Positions 10,301-22,300 of a stretch of 32,094 nt of DNA are shown piece by piece (position 1 is the stretch's first letter; every line of letters begins with the position of its first letter). The position numbers were made by a program, and so were the translations under genes. The stretch is from BD1-7 clade bacterium (lineage in GTDB: Bacteria; Pseudomonadota; Gammaproteobacteria; Pseudomonadales; DT-91). The stretch is from the NCBI GenBank assembly GCA_902705865.1, contig CACSIO010000034.1, positions 25,220 to 57,313 of the forward strand. The letters run 5' to 3'. The notes under the pieces were generated by a model, which worked only from the letters and a program-made list of their open reading frames with translations, searched no databases and was not told where the DNA came from.

Positions 10301-13300
10301 ATATCGCCCTAACGGCTCTGGCTGAAATGATCGACGATAGCGGTTTAGCAAAACTCAGTGATGCTGAGATTGAAGACCAATTAGATCTTGTTAACGTTGA
10401 TGAGTTTTCTGATGAAGACAAGGTCGATTATCAGCGTAACGTGGATTTGTATCACGCCGCGACTGAAAATCGCCAGCAGTCTATTGATCAAACAACGACA
10501 GCATTTGGCGTACTCAATCAGCAACGATTGGAGCAAAATGATCTCTATAGTTTGGCCGAGAATAAAGGCCGTTCGATACAGGATATCCTCGGTATTGTTA
10601 AAAGTGAAAAAGACACTCTGGGTTTGTCTGCAGAAGACATAACCCGGCTCGAGCTACTCGGTGGCTCTGATCAGTATGCCGTCAATAACTCTGCCGGCGT
10701 TGCTGCGGTTTTAGATAAAGCGGATTTATCGACGCTATCGCTGGATAAACAACAGGCGTTTCAGCGTGCAAGGGAATCTGTCGATACGGCGAATCAACGG
10801 CTCGCTCAGCGCTTATTGACTGGCGAAGACATTCCTAACGCATTTTACACGCGCGATAACCTCACCGAAGAGGCGGTTGCCAGCCTTCAAGAGCAGCTGG
10901 CAACGACACAATCGCGTCAAGAATCCGTTAATACGACTGTTGCAGAGGCCCTTGATGCGCCAACGTTGTTGCAATTACGTGCCCATGGCAACAGCGAAGC
11001 TGTGCTGCGTGATGTAGTCAATCGAGCAGGCGGTGCAGAGGTATTTTCGATTCAGTCGCAACTCGAGGGTTTGTTTGGTCGTGAGTCTTCAGAAAGCGTT
11101 GCTAATCTGTCGGTTAAAAACTTCCGTGAGATCATCAATGGATCTGTTAGCGCACAGCTCTATGATGGCGCTGATCCAATAGAAACCCGTATGGGGGTTC
11201 CTGCTGCACTGCGTCAATCGATTGATCGTTTGCAAAGCTACCGTGAGAATTTCAGTGATCCGGCACTTTTTAATCAATTTGCAGCACGTTGGTCGCAGGC
11301 AGTTTTAGATACCTCGGAAACCATCTTGCCGCTTGACCCAGAGCATTTCGGTGCAGAATTCCCGCAAACCACACTCGATACGCTTAACGGTTATCTTGAG
11401 AAAAAAGGCGCGGGTATCGGCATTGATACTTACGATGGTGATCAAGCCGTATTGAATAAACTGGAAGCTAATGCGGTGTCTGATAGCGATGCAGCGAGTA
11501 ATAATGCCGCGGCACCGCTGATTCAAAAGACCACAGATAGCCCCTACGGGGAATACGCCGCAAGCTATATTCGGCAGTTGAAAGAGGCTGTTGCGACGTA
11601 TCGAGACCCTCAGTTACAAAACCCGTCACTCGATTGGCTAAACAAGGTCGGGGCGCTGGATGAATTTGTTGATACCGGTATCGCCCAGGTTGCCCGTGAT
11701 GCAGCAGTAGGCGCGGATTCCGGTCATTTTCGCAAAGGGTTCGGCGATGATTTGGTTGCATTGCGTCAACGTGTCGAGTCAACGATCGGTGAAAAGCTGA
11801 CTCTGGATATTGATACGCAACCGGTCATCGAACAGCCTGCGCAGTCTGATCCTGAAGCTGACGCAGTCTCGTTAGTGCAGTCGATTGATAAGGCCGTTGA
11901 ATATTGGCAAGGGTTAGATCATTCCTATCAAATTTCTGCTCGCAATGGGTTGGGTATCACGAACGAAGATATCAAGTATTTGTCAATTGCGCGCGATGCA
12001 GTCAATAGCGATGCCGCAGAGGTGCAATCTCGGGCACCGCATGTGTTTGAAATCTATAACAAGCTTGATCGCCTGGCGAGCTTTGTCAGTTCGCGCGACC
12101 CCAGCTCTGATACACCGTCGAATGCGATTGCCTGGGATACCAGTTTGAGCCGAAATTTGCAGGTTGAGCGTGTTACCAACCCTGGGTTTGAGCCATTATT
12201 GATTGGCCGATTACACCGCGTTAATGATTCTACCCGTGCCGGAAGACATGCAGAGAAATTTAACTTGTCTGAAGATGTCATTAAGTCGAATGTACCTAAC
12301 GTGCTTATTGGCGTTAACAGGACATCCAGTGCTGAGGATGCTTTACAGGTGCTGCGCCAAGGGCTAGGCGATGGTGCGCATTCTGATGATGGTGCATTTG
12401 CCCGCCGGCTGGTTGATACCGCAGAGTATGCTAAGCCGCTTACCAAGAATGGCACTAGGCAAGTATATGGCACTGACGAATCCGGTATTGTTTTTAGTAC
12501 TTGGCATGATGACCTACGAGATCTAGGTATATCTACAAACATAAATTCTCGTGTTGTTTCGGTTACACCCGATTCTCAAATCGTTGATATTTCGGTTCCT
12601 ATCTCCGGTAGTGTGACCAAACACCTGAAGCAACTCGATGGTGAGTTATCCCATATTCAAACCCAGCTCACAGCTACCAGCACTGATGATGGTAACTTCA
12701 AAGTTGTGCTCGACGGTGAAACCATTGAATGGGATAAAAGCACAGAACTGAAAATCGAGCGGAATAGCTTTTCAAGCACGGCAGCGTCTGAACGAGGGAT
12801 CAACCTCGCATTACCTGAAGGGGCGAGTTTCAAGGACCTTGCCGCAGCAAGAGATTATCTGGCCGGTATCGATAGCAAAATCGAACACGTTCGTTTGTTG
12901 AAGGCGGGTCTCGATTTAGACGCGAACGACGCCTCCGACAACCGTGCCGCGATTGAGGCGCAATTGGTGAAAGAGCTGTCGAGCCTGCAGCAAGAAACTC
13001 CCAAAATTGCTGAAGCCAATGCGTGGTTGCCCTATGTAGAGCTAATCAACCCCAAAACCGGGAAACCTGCTGAAAATACAGTACTTGGCACCGCGCTGGT
13101 TGAATTACGCGAAAATGCGCGTCCTGATCTGGCAAAATACAAAGGTGTTCTTGATGTCCATGAATACACCCAGTTTCTTAATCATTCTGCAGCACAAATC
13201 TATCGCCCACTTTACCCTGATCTACATGGTGAATATTTCACTCAGGTACTGGATCAACATGTTCCAGTTCTGAAAAGATCGCCCGTCGCAAAGGATCCTT

Positions 13301-16300
13301 TATCAAGTTTGGTTGATGCAAAAGCATTTACGTTTTCTGACACAACAGTTGTCCGTGCGAAAGCGATAAGAGCATTCGCTAAGAGTTTGGGCTTATCCGA
13401 TAGCCTCGAAAAAACCTCCGTAGGCACCGAATCCGATTACGCTAAGCTGATTCGTGAGGCCAACGGGAATAGTACAGACTCAGTTGAACAAATTGATAAT
13501 ACAATCCGTATCATCGAGGCTGGGAATGCTGCGATCGCTGAATTTTCCCAAACGGGTGGTGATCTAACGCCATTTGCAAACGCATTGAACGGGTTTCTGC
13601 ACAACGACGCCACAGAGATTCAGCGCTATATCTTCGGTGAAAACGGCTCGGTTGTTAGTGCGCTCGATCGACTCGAATCGGTTGGCGGTAAGGCCTTGAC
13701 CATTGATGCAACAACGCGCGAGTCGTTATCTCAATATCTTGGTAGTGATGCAAACCGAGCCTTGACATTAACGGGCAGCGAGAAGGGTGTATTTGAGTTT
13801 GCATTGGAAGGCGGGACGCGTGTCAAGATGCCATCACCACAGGGCACGCAAGCCTATGATTTGGTCGACGGCAGTCGTTTTTATCCGGCATCGGAGATTG
13901 ATGGTAAGGCGTTGGTACTGAACAAAGCACTAGCCAATCGGCTCAATTGGTTAGAATCCCCCACACTGGATGCAGACCCGACTTGGGTGCGTTATGCATT
14001 TGATTTCAATGCTGTGCAAGATACACCGGAAACCTTCGCAACAAAATTGAGCAGTAAGATTGCACAATTTGATCCGGATGCATTAGCCACAGGCGGAGCA
14101 GTGGCAACGGATGCATTTGCGACATTGATGTTGAAAACAAATCGGTACGTGGCGAACTTGCGATCTGAAGCGCCTGAGCAAGTTAAGGGTTTTTATCAGG
14201 CATTAGATCGTGCCTATGACGGGCGCCTTGATCAGTTTTATCAATCGGCGGCGTCAGTATCGAAATTCAAAGGGGCGACGTTGGATAAAGCCTTCCCCGA
14301 TCTCGCTTTGGCAGCGCAGCTTCAAGAATCCCATCAAAGTGTGTTGCAGCTAGAGAGCACTCAACTGGCAGCGCAACAAGGTTTGGCGGAAATTACCAGG
14401 CAATCTGATATTGCCAGTTCAGCAACCAGCGCGGGTGTCGAGCGTGCAATTGCGGGGTTTGATCCGTCGACACTGACTGCGCGGCAGCGCACAGACTTTG
14501 ACACCTTGTTGCAGCTGTATCGAGCATCAACAGACGCTATTGCCTCCGAGCGACAAGGCCTGCAGACCTCGTTGAATCGTTTAACCGGCCAACAGGCCGA
14601 GTTATTGAATGCCCGAAGCACAGCGAATCTTGTTGATGATGTGACACGCGCGGCTTTCGAAGTTGGCCGTTCGGGCGAATCGTCCAAAATTTTAACAACC
14701 GAGCGACTGCGAGCAGCCAAGGTGACAGACAGTGCTCAGCAGCAGTTTAATGTGGGCACAGAGGCTAGTAATGTGGCTGTGCTTGAACGGTATCTTGGTG
14801 AAGAACAACTCGGTTCATTCTTTGAAAACACCGGTGGCGCGCAACATTACTCGATTCAGGAACAACTGGGGCGCTTGATTGAGCAGAACGGTGCTGAAGC
14901 AGTCAGCAACATGACACCCGAGCAGCTCGGTCGGATTGCCGATGTTGCAACGGCTGCCAATATCAGAGAAGGTAAATCCGTCGCCGAAGCCGCAAATGGT
15001 CTGGTGTCTGAATTACAGTCGAGCGTGCAGAATCTTGATAACTTGCGGTCGGCATTCAACGGTGATGATGCGGCTTTTGACCGATTTGCCAGTCGCTGGA
15101 GTCAGACCGTACTCGACACAATTCCGGTGGCAGAAACCTATGGCGCAGATTTCGGTCACGGGTTCAACAGTGCAACGTGGAAAAATCTGTCAGGGTATCT
15201 GGCGCAAGATCGTCAAGAACTGGGTGATACCTATGCGCACTATCAGCGACTTATTGATCGCCAAACACCTACCAGTGAAAGCAGCCTGCCGAAACGCGCG
15301 TTTCAGAATAGCTCTGAAGATACGTTTGCTGTTGCCGAGGGTGCAGAGGTGTTTACCGATTACGCCAGTGGATATCTTGCTGAGCTTACGGACGCGGTAG
15401 AGGCGTATCGATCACCACAAGGTAAATCGGTTGACGTTGCCTGGCTCGATAAGGTCGCTGCATTGGATAACTATGCCGATGGCGCGACGCTGCAGTTTGC
15501 TCGTGAAATTGCTATTAGTCGTCAGCTCGGGCATTTTTCTCCGGATCTTCCTGAGCGCCTCAATCGTTTTCGCTCCGGAATCGAATCCATTATTGGTCAT
15601 GAGCTGAGCTTGGGAACCGACGCCCGCGAGGCGCCCCTGCGTGTGCCGGGCAATGTGCCGGTTGAAGAACGTTTAGCGCTGACGAACGCGATTAGCAAAG
15701 GGCTTGATTACTTCAATAAGCTCACGCCGGAGCAAAAAGCGTTTGCGCTCAGCGGTTACCGTTTTAGTGATCGTGATGCTGATGCACTGCGAACCCTGAC
15801 CAATGAACTCGGCAAAAGCGATGCTCCCTTAACGAGCGAAGCCCGTGAGGCATTTGGTCATTTGAATAAATTAGATGGCGTAGCGATTGCACTCGACCGG
15901 CAAGGGACATCACCGGCGTCTGCGGATAATCTGATTCCTTGGTCTGAAGACTTAACGTTCAACCTCAGCCAGCAACGCTTGGTGGCTGATAATTTTGACC
16001 TGCGAATCGTTGGTTCAGGAAAAACCGAGCTGATTAACCCATCGGACGCTTCTGACGGAGCGCATGTTCAAATCGATAGAACCAATATTCCGGGTGTTAG
16101 CGTTGGTTCAGATGGATCTCACGAATCACGCTCAGGTGCGCTGTCGTTACTGCAAGCGGGGCTGGACCCGAAACTGCCGAATGAACAGAGTGTTTTTGCT
16201 CGCCAGCTCGCAACGGCGGCCTCGTTGGCTGAGTTACATGGTAACCAGCTTGATTCACGTTTTGGTGCGCAGCGTGAAGGCATTGTTGTCGGGTTGGGTG

Positions 16301-19300
16301 AGGGTAGCGGGCAGTTGGTGTTCAGCGAGAAATCCAGTGGCGAGACTCGTTCTTCGGCCGAAATTACGATCGATCGTAATCTGCCTGTTAGTGACCAATT
16401 AAGTGATCTGGTCGGGCAATTAGGACGATCGATCACCGCAACCAGTTTCGCCTCAGACGGCCGTTCGTTATCGACACTGAATAAGATTCAGATCACACCC
16501 GATAAAGCCGTTCGTTTCAATGAAGGCATCGACGAGCGCTTGACCACCGGGATTGGTCTTGCTGGTGATAATCCATTTAATACACGGCCAGCGGATACAC
16601 CTGCGGGGTGGATTAACGAAAACAGTTACCGCTCGGCAGCTGGGTTGCCAGCCAAAGTTGCTTTGGTGCCAGCGGATGCCAACGCTGACAATTCATCCGC
16701 ATCAAGTACCTTCCGTATTAGTGATACGGCGTTGTCGAATTCAGAGGCCAATCAGGCATTGCCCAAAGGCGCTGGGTTCAAATCCGTTGCTGACGCGAAT
16801 CGTTATCTCAATGACACACAAACGCGGCTAAACAAAATCCGGGTTTATCGGCAAGCACTTGATGATGACGGGATATCTGAACAGTTGTCGGTAAAAGCCC
16901 GGCAGGGCATTACTAAAGCCATTGCTCGGGAAGAGGGTGCTGTTAAAAAGGCTGTTCCCAAGCTTGCTGAAGCTACCGTGTGGGCGGGTTATCGGGAGTT
17001 GTTGGGGGATGATTACCTGAGTTCGGCAGATGTTATTGGTCGGTTGGAAGATACAGCTGTTGCCGTGCTGCAAGGGCTCGAACAGGTGGATGGCTTTAGC
17101 GGTGCTGGCGGATTGGCAGGCAAATACCAGAAAGAGCTAAAAACTCGTACCCTAAATGCTTATAAAAAGGCTGCGGCAAAAGACGTGGATGTTGATTTTT
17201 TTGCCACTGCAGAAGATTTTTTTAAACAGGATCTAACATCCAAAATATCGTCATCGCCACAAGATTTGTCTGCTGCAGGTGTGCCTTCCGGCATTGTTGA
17301 TGCGGGCATTGCACCGGGTCGATTGGAGAGCCTCGAGGCTTTCAACCGTGCACTGGGCAACCCAATAGAGGTTCGTGATACTGCCAGTGGCAATAAGGCG
17401 GATTTTTTGCGGGTTATTCATGCGTATGACGAACAACACAGTTCGGATTTATCGCCAGAGGCGCTGGCTGCGGCCTATACAGATGCTGTTAATGACGCAT
17501 TGGGTGCGACACCTTCCGAGGGCGGAGATATCACACCGTTAGCGGGTGCTTTTGCCGATTATCTGACTAAGGAAGCCCACCCCGATAAAATCGCGGCATT
17601 GAGTGAGCATGTGGGCGTCATTCGTGAACTGGGTAAAGTCGTCAGCGTTAACGGGCGGCAAGTTCACATCGATACGGACGTGAGAGGGCAACTGATTCAA
17701 ACGCTGGATGGTGCGGCTAGCGAGGTGACGGGGGCACGAATCAACGCAGAAGGGCAGTTTGAATTTGTCACAGATGCGGGTGGCAAAATCGCTGGTTTTG
17801 ATAGCGCGACGCCATACCGAACCATTCGTTATGGCTTGTTTGATGGTTCACAGGTGGTTGAGGGAGAAACGGGTGCAGGTGAGCGTGTTACGTTAAAACT
17901 TCCGAAACGATTCAGTAATCTTGAACGTTGGCTTGGCTCTGATGATACCGGTATTACTGATTCTCGTGCCTTACAGATACCGTTGGTGTTTGTTCGTGAT
18001 GAAGACCCCGGAGCGTTTAACCAGTTAGTTGCCAGAAAACTCGCCGTATTTGAGAAGGCGACGGACAAGCCGCAGGTTTCCAGTGAAGTCACTCGAAACC
18101 TTAGCGTATTCTTGAAGGATCTTGCGCAATACTCGCGCAGCTCCGATCCTGCGATTCAGCAATCATTACCCGAGTTGCGCAGCGCAATTCGTGAAACGAT
18201 TGGTGAAAACCACGATAAGTTCTTTAGCGATGTATTGCGCGACCAGCCGGATGTTCGCGCGCAATTAGTCGACGCATTCCCGGAAATAGCACTCAATGCC
18301 AGTAGTTATGGCCTTCGAACACAAGTGATTCATTTGGGTGCATTGCTTCGATCAACGATTGATACAGCGTATAAAGTCTTGGGTGAGCAAACACCGAAGG
18401 GTGTGTCGCCGGATGAGCTTATAGCACGTCTGAACGATGCGGATACCGTTGCGCTAAACCCTACGGAACTTGAGACCTTTCACCGGCTGGTTAAGTCAGC
18501 TGATAACCTGACGCAAACCTATAACGAGCAAAATACAGCGTTTGAAGATGCTGTTGATCGTCAGGGCGATGTTCGCGAAGAAATCATGGCGATCAAAGAC
18601 CCACAACAACAGCACGCCCGCATTCAGCGTTTTACTGAGGAACAAGTCAACACCAACACGACAACTCTCCAGCGCGGTTATAACTCTATCGTGCGTAACC
18701 TAGATATCGCAGTATTTGATGCTGTTGATCGCTCTCAGGCGGAAGTGGTAGAAACCAGTTTGTTAGCTCCTGTGATCGATGGTGTTGGTGGGCCGTCAGC
18801 ATTTTCATTAGAGGCCCAGCTGGAACGGCGCTTATCTGAAACTGGCGGTGACCCGATTTCACAGGATGATATTGTCGATATGCTCAAATTCAGTACGATC
18901 ACCAAGTTTGAAGCCGGCGTTGAACCTGAAACCGCTGTGTCGGAAGTTTACAACGACGCCAGAAAAGCCCTATACGGTGCTGAAGGACTAGCGAATAAAT
19001 TTGAAACCAGAGCCGATTTCAATACGTTTGCTGCACGGTTGAGTCAGGGCGTGATTGACTATGTTTCCGATGCGAATAAGGATAACGAGCGCATTGTGCT
19101 GTCGATTGATGCACCTGATCAAACGGAACTCAGCCGACGCTTATTGGGAGGGTTTCGCACGATCAGTGATGAATCTTATCAGCGAAGCAAAGCGTTGCTA
19201 GCGCGGCAAAAACAGCTGCAGGCCAATGCTTCTGACTCTGAACCACAACAATCACGTCAGTCGAACGATAAACTTATGTTTGCGACAGGCAGCATTGATG

Positions 19301-22300
19301 TTGATGGCGAACCTGTTGCGTTTGAGGTGGAGCCAGCGGTTATAGGCAGTGACGGTAATGAGCGTGGCGGGATAGTCAGGATCAATGCCAAGAGCATCGA
19401 AGGAAAACCACTTTCACCGAACTCTCTTGATGCGTTTAAAGCAGCAGCCAACGCATTGTTACCTGATGATCAGCCCGTCGCTAGGATTGAAATCGACAAT
19501 GCTGATAGTTTGTCAGGCGACCAGCGCGCAGTCATTGAGTCAGCGATGGATGATCTCGGCATTAGCGTGGGGTATGGGCAGGATGAACCTGATGGTCAAG
19601 CTCGGGTCTCTTATCGCAGCGCAGCACTGGCAGAATATCAGCGCGCCAGAGAAGCGTATCTCAAACAAGACATCTTGAGTCGTTTGAAATTCAGCGTGCG
19701 TGGTGACGCCGACAACAAATTGCATGTATTTATCGATGCGAGCAATCTCGATCCTGAAGAAATCTCAGGTTTCGCCCTCGATCGATTAGCAACAATGATT
19801 AAAAAGACGGTCCCTGAGAACTATCGAATTGCCGATTCACACATCGTTTTGTCAGATGGACTCGGCTCCGAAGAACGACTATCGATACGCAACGCTGCTG
19901 ACGCAGCAGGCCTCGAAGCCAAACACATCGTTAATCGCCGACTAGTTAGATCGACTTTCGATGATGTGTTTGCTGACGCTCCGAGTGGTGAAACACCGCT
20001 CACTCAGCTAAGTGCAATCGTTGCGCATTTTGATGCGCAGTCAACTAGCCGCTTGCAAGCCGACACAGCGACAAGCAAAGGCCAGGAGAGCATTGAACTC
20101 AAACCGTTGAGTGAGAGTAACCCAACGCAGCAATCCAGCCGTGCGCGCCTCAATCAACTGATTATTGATGCAACCCAAGAGAAAAAAATCAACAACGCGA
20201 AACTGCGACAACAAGCTGAAGGCCTCGGGGAGCGATTACAAGCCGGTATCGATGGCTTGCGAGCCGAAGAAAAGCTGGGTACTGAGTGGCTTCCTGATTT
20301 TTCCAGCGTTAAAAAATTGGATGACGATACCTATCGGTTAACGGTTTTTCAGAAAGATACGGATGAAACCCGAGTAGTCACAACCACCGATAGGAGCTTT
20401 CTCGAAGCGCGCGAGTTTATCGACGACAATGTCGAAACCGTATTGAAGGGCTTTAAAGCTGATGCGGCGGGTGGCCTAGTGCCGAGAGAAGATGTGCCCG
20501 AAGTTGAAGGCATTAATGGGTTGAATGCGGCGTTTGCGATTCAGTCTCTGGTGAGTTACTTCCAAACGAAGAGCGCCGAAAACCTCAATACCGACAAAGA
20601 TGTCGCTGAAGTTTTGAAGGCACATGAGGCAATCAACTATGCGCGGATTGCATACGGACTCGCGCAAGATGGCTATCACGCGATTGGGTTGGCCCGTCAG
20701 CTCATTAAAACGGGTGCTGAAGCCGCTGAAACGGCTGCCAGGTCGGGAAGTCAGGCCTTTACCGTCGCCGGCATGATTGTCGGTGGCGGTATCGACGTGC
20801 TGCTTAGCTTGGCGAGTGCTGGTTTTGATATTTATGAACTCACAAAAGCGCAATCAGATGCCGAAAAAGCCATTTATGGTTCGCAATTGGTGCTCGATAC
20901 CGGTTCGGCAATCCTCGGTGGCACATCCATTGGTTTGGGTATAGCCGCTGCTGCGGGTGTTACCGCTGCAGGTACAGCGGCTTCGTTGATTGGCGGAGCC
21001 GGCGCGTTAGTTGCCGGTATAGGGGTCGGTGTAGCCGGCCTAGTGCAGGCGTTTAGCCAGGTTTCTGCCGAGGCCGATCAAGTTGCCAAATATTTTTCGT
21101 CGGTTGATACATCCTATAAAAACGGTGGATTTGATTACAAAGACGATTCAGACACCTTGGTACCACTGTCTGGGAGTGTTGTTAAAAGCGTGAATTTCCG
21201 GACTGGTTCAGTGACCTTCGGCACCCAGAAAATTCATCGTACTTATGGCGGTTCTGCACATACTAAAACCGGCGCAGGTGATGGGTATCTCGGAGTTGGG
21301 CCGAGCGTTGATTACAATTCAGCACACGATTTAAACGTTCGAGAGTTATTTCACTACGGATCTAAAACCGCTTTGCATAATGCTGATGCCCATGTATTGG
21401 TGGCACCTATCACGCCGTGGGCCAGCATCAGTCAAAGCTATACCAACTTGCCGGGCTCTAACACCAAGCATGGCAAAGGGTATGACGTGCTTCGTGGCGC
21501 GGAAACCAAAGACTTTGTATACGATTACACCGTTGTCGTGCCTCCACCAGTGCCAATCCCTCTTGAATTCGCGCTGAATAAAATCGATATGACGTACCAT
21601 CAAACCGGCATTGATATCATTCTCGACGAACAGAATAGGGTTGTCGTTATTCCCAAGATACCTGACGAATACGTCGGTAAAGTGCATCACAATATCCATG
21701 GCGACGGTGGGCAGTATGTTGTTTCGCTAAACGATCGTGCCACGGTGAATACCTTTAATGACGGCGACAAATCCAGTAGCTGGATTATCGAATCCGGTAA
21801 TGTGAGCGGTGGAAACGTGAGCATTAGCGATAACAGCATTCGAGTTGGTTCTGCATCGGTGAATGTTCATGATCACGGAAAGGCCGGTGACTCTGGCGTG
21901 TTGCTTTCGGACAAACATTCAGACGTGTATGACATCAATTTCGATAGCCATCTTGCATTGGCGTTGATTCTTCAAGGCGAAATACTCGATGATGATAGAA
22001 AGCCTAGCGGCACGGCCCGGAGCGATATCGAAGGTTTGTTGAAGCGGTTGTCGTCCGCAGGTCAGTTATTACCCTACACAAAAATTAGTCATTTTCACGA
22101 TGCCACCGGTAAAGTGCATGACCAAGCGGTTTACGATAAGGCAGATAAACTCTTTGTGTACAGTGACGACTTACCTGAAACAGCAGAGTTCGTAAACGTT
22201 ACACAAGCACACAATGACATGCCTCGCGTGGCGATCTATATCGATAGAAAAACACGGCAAGTTATCGAAATTAATACCGAATCTCATAAACAGTATCGTG

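Noticed and set aside
12054..12542. 162-codon minus-strand ORF inside the first giant gene
   Set aside because: Antisense shadow of the A3 coding sequence, with cysteine- and serine-rich translation as expected for a shadow. The same applies to the other antisense frames in 4-32 kb.
19261..20100. C80-type cysteine-protease autoprocessing domain before the pore region
   Set aside because: The position fits the LCT layout, but there is no cysteine in the protein and no recognisable catalytic His/Cys pattern.
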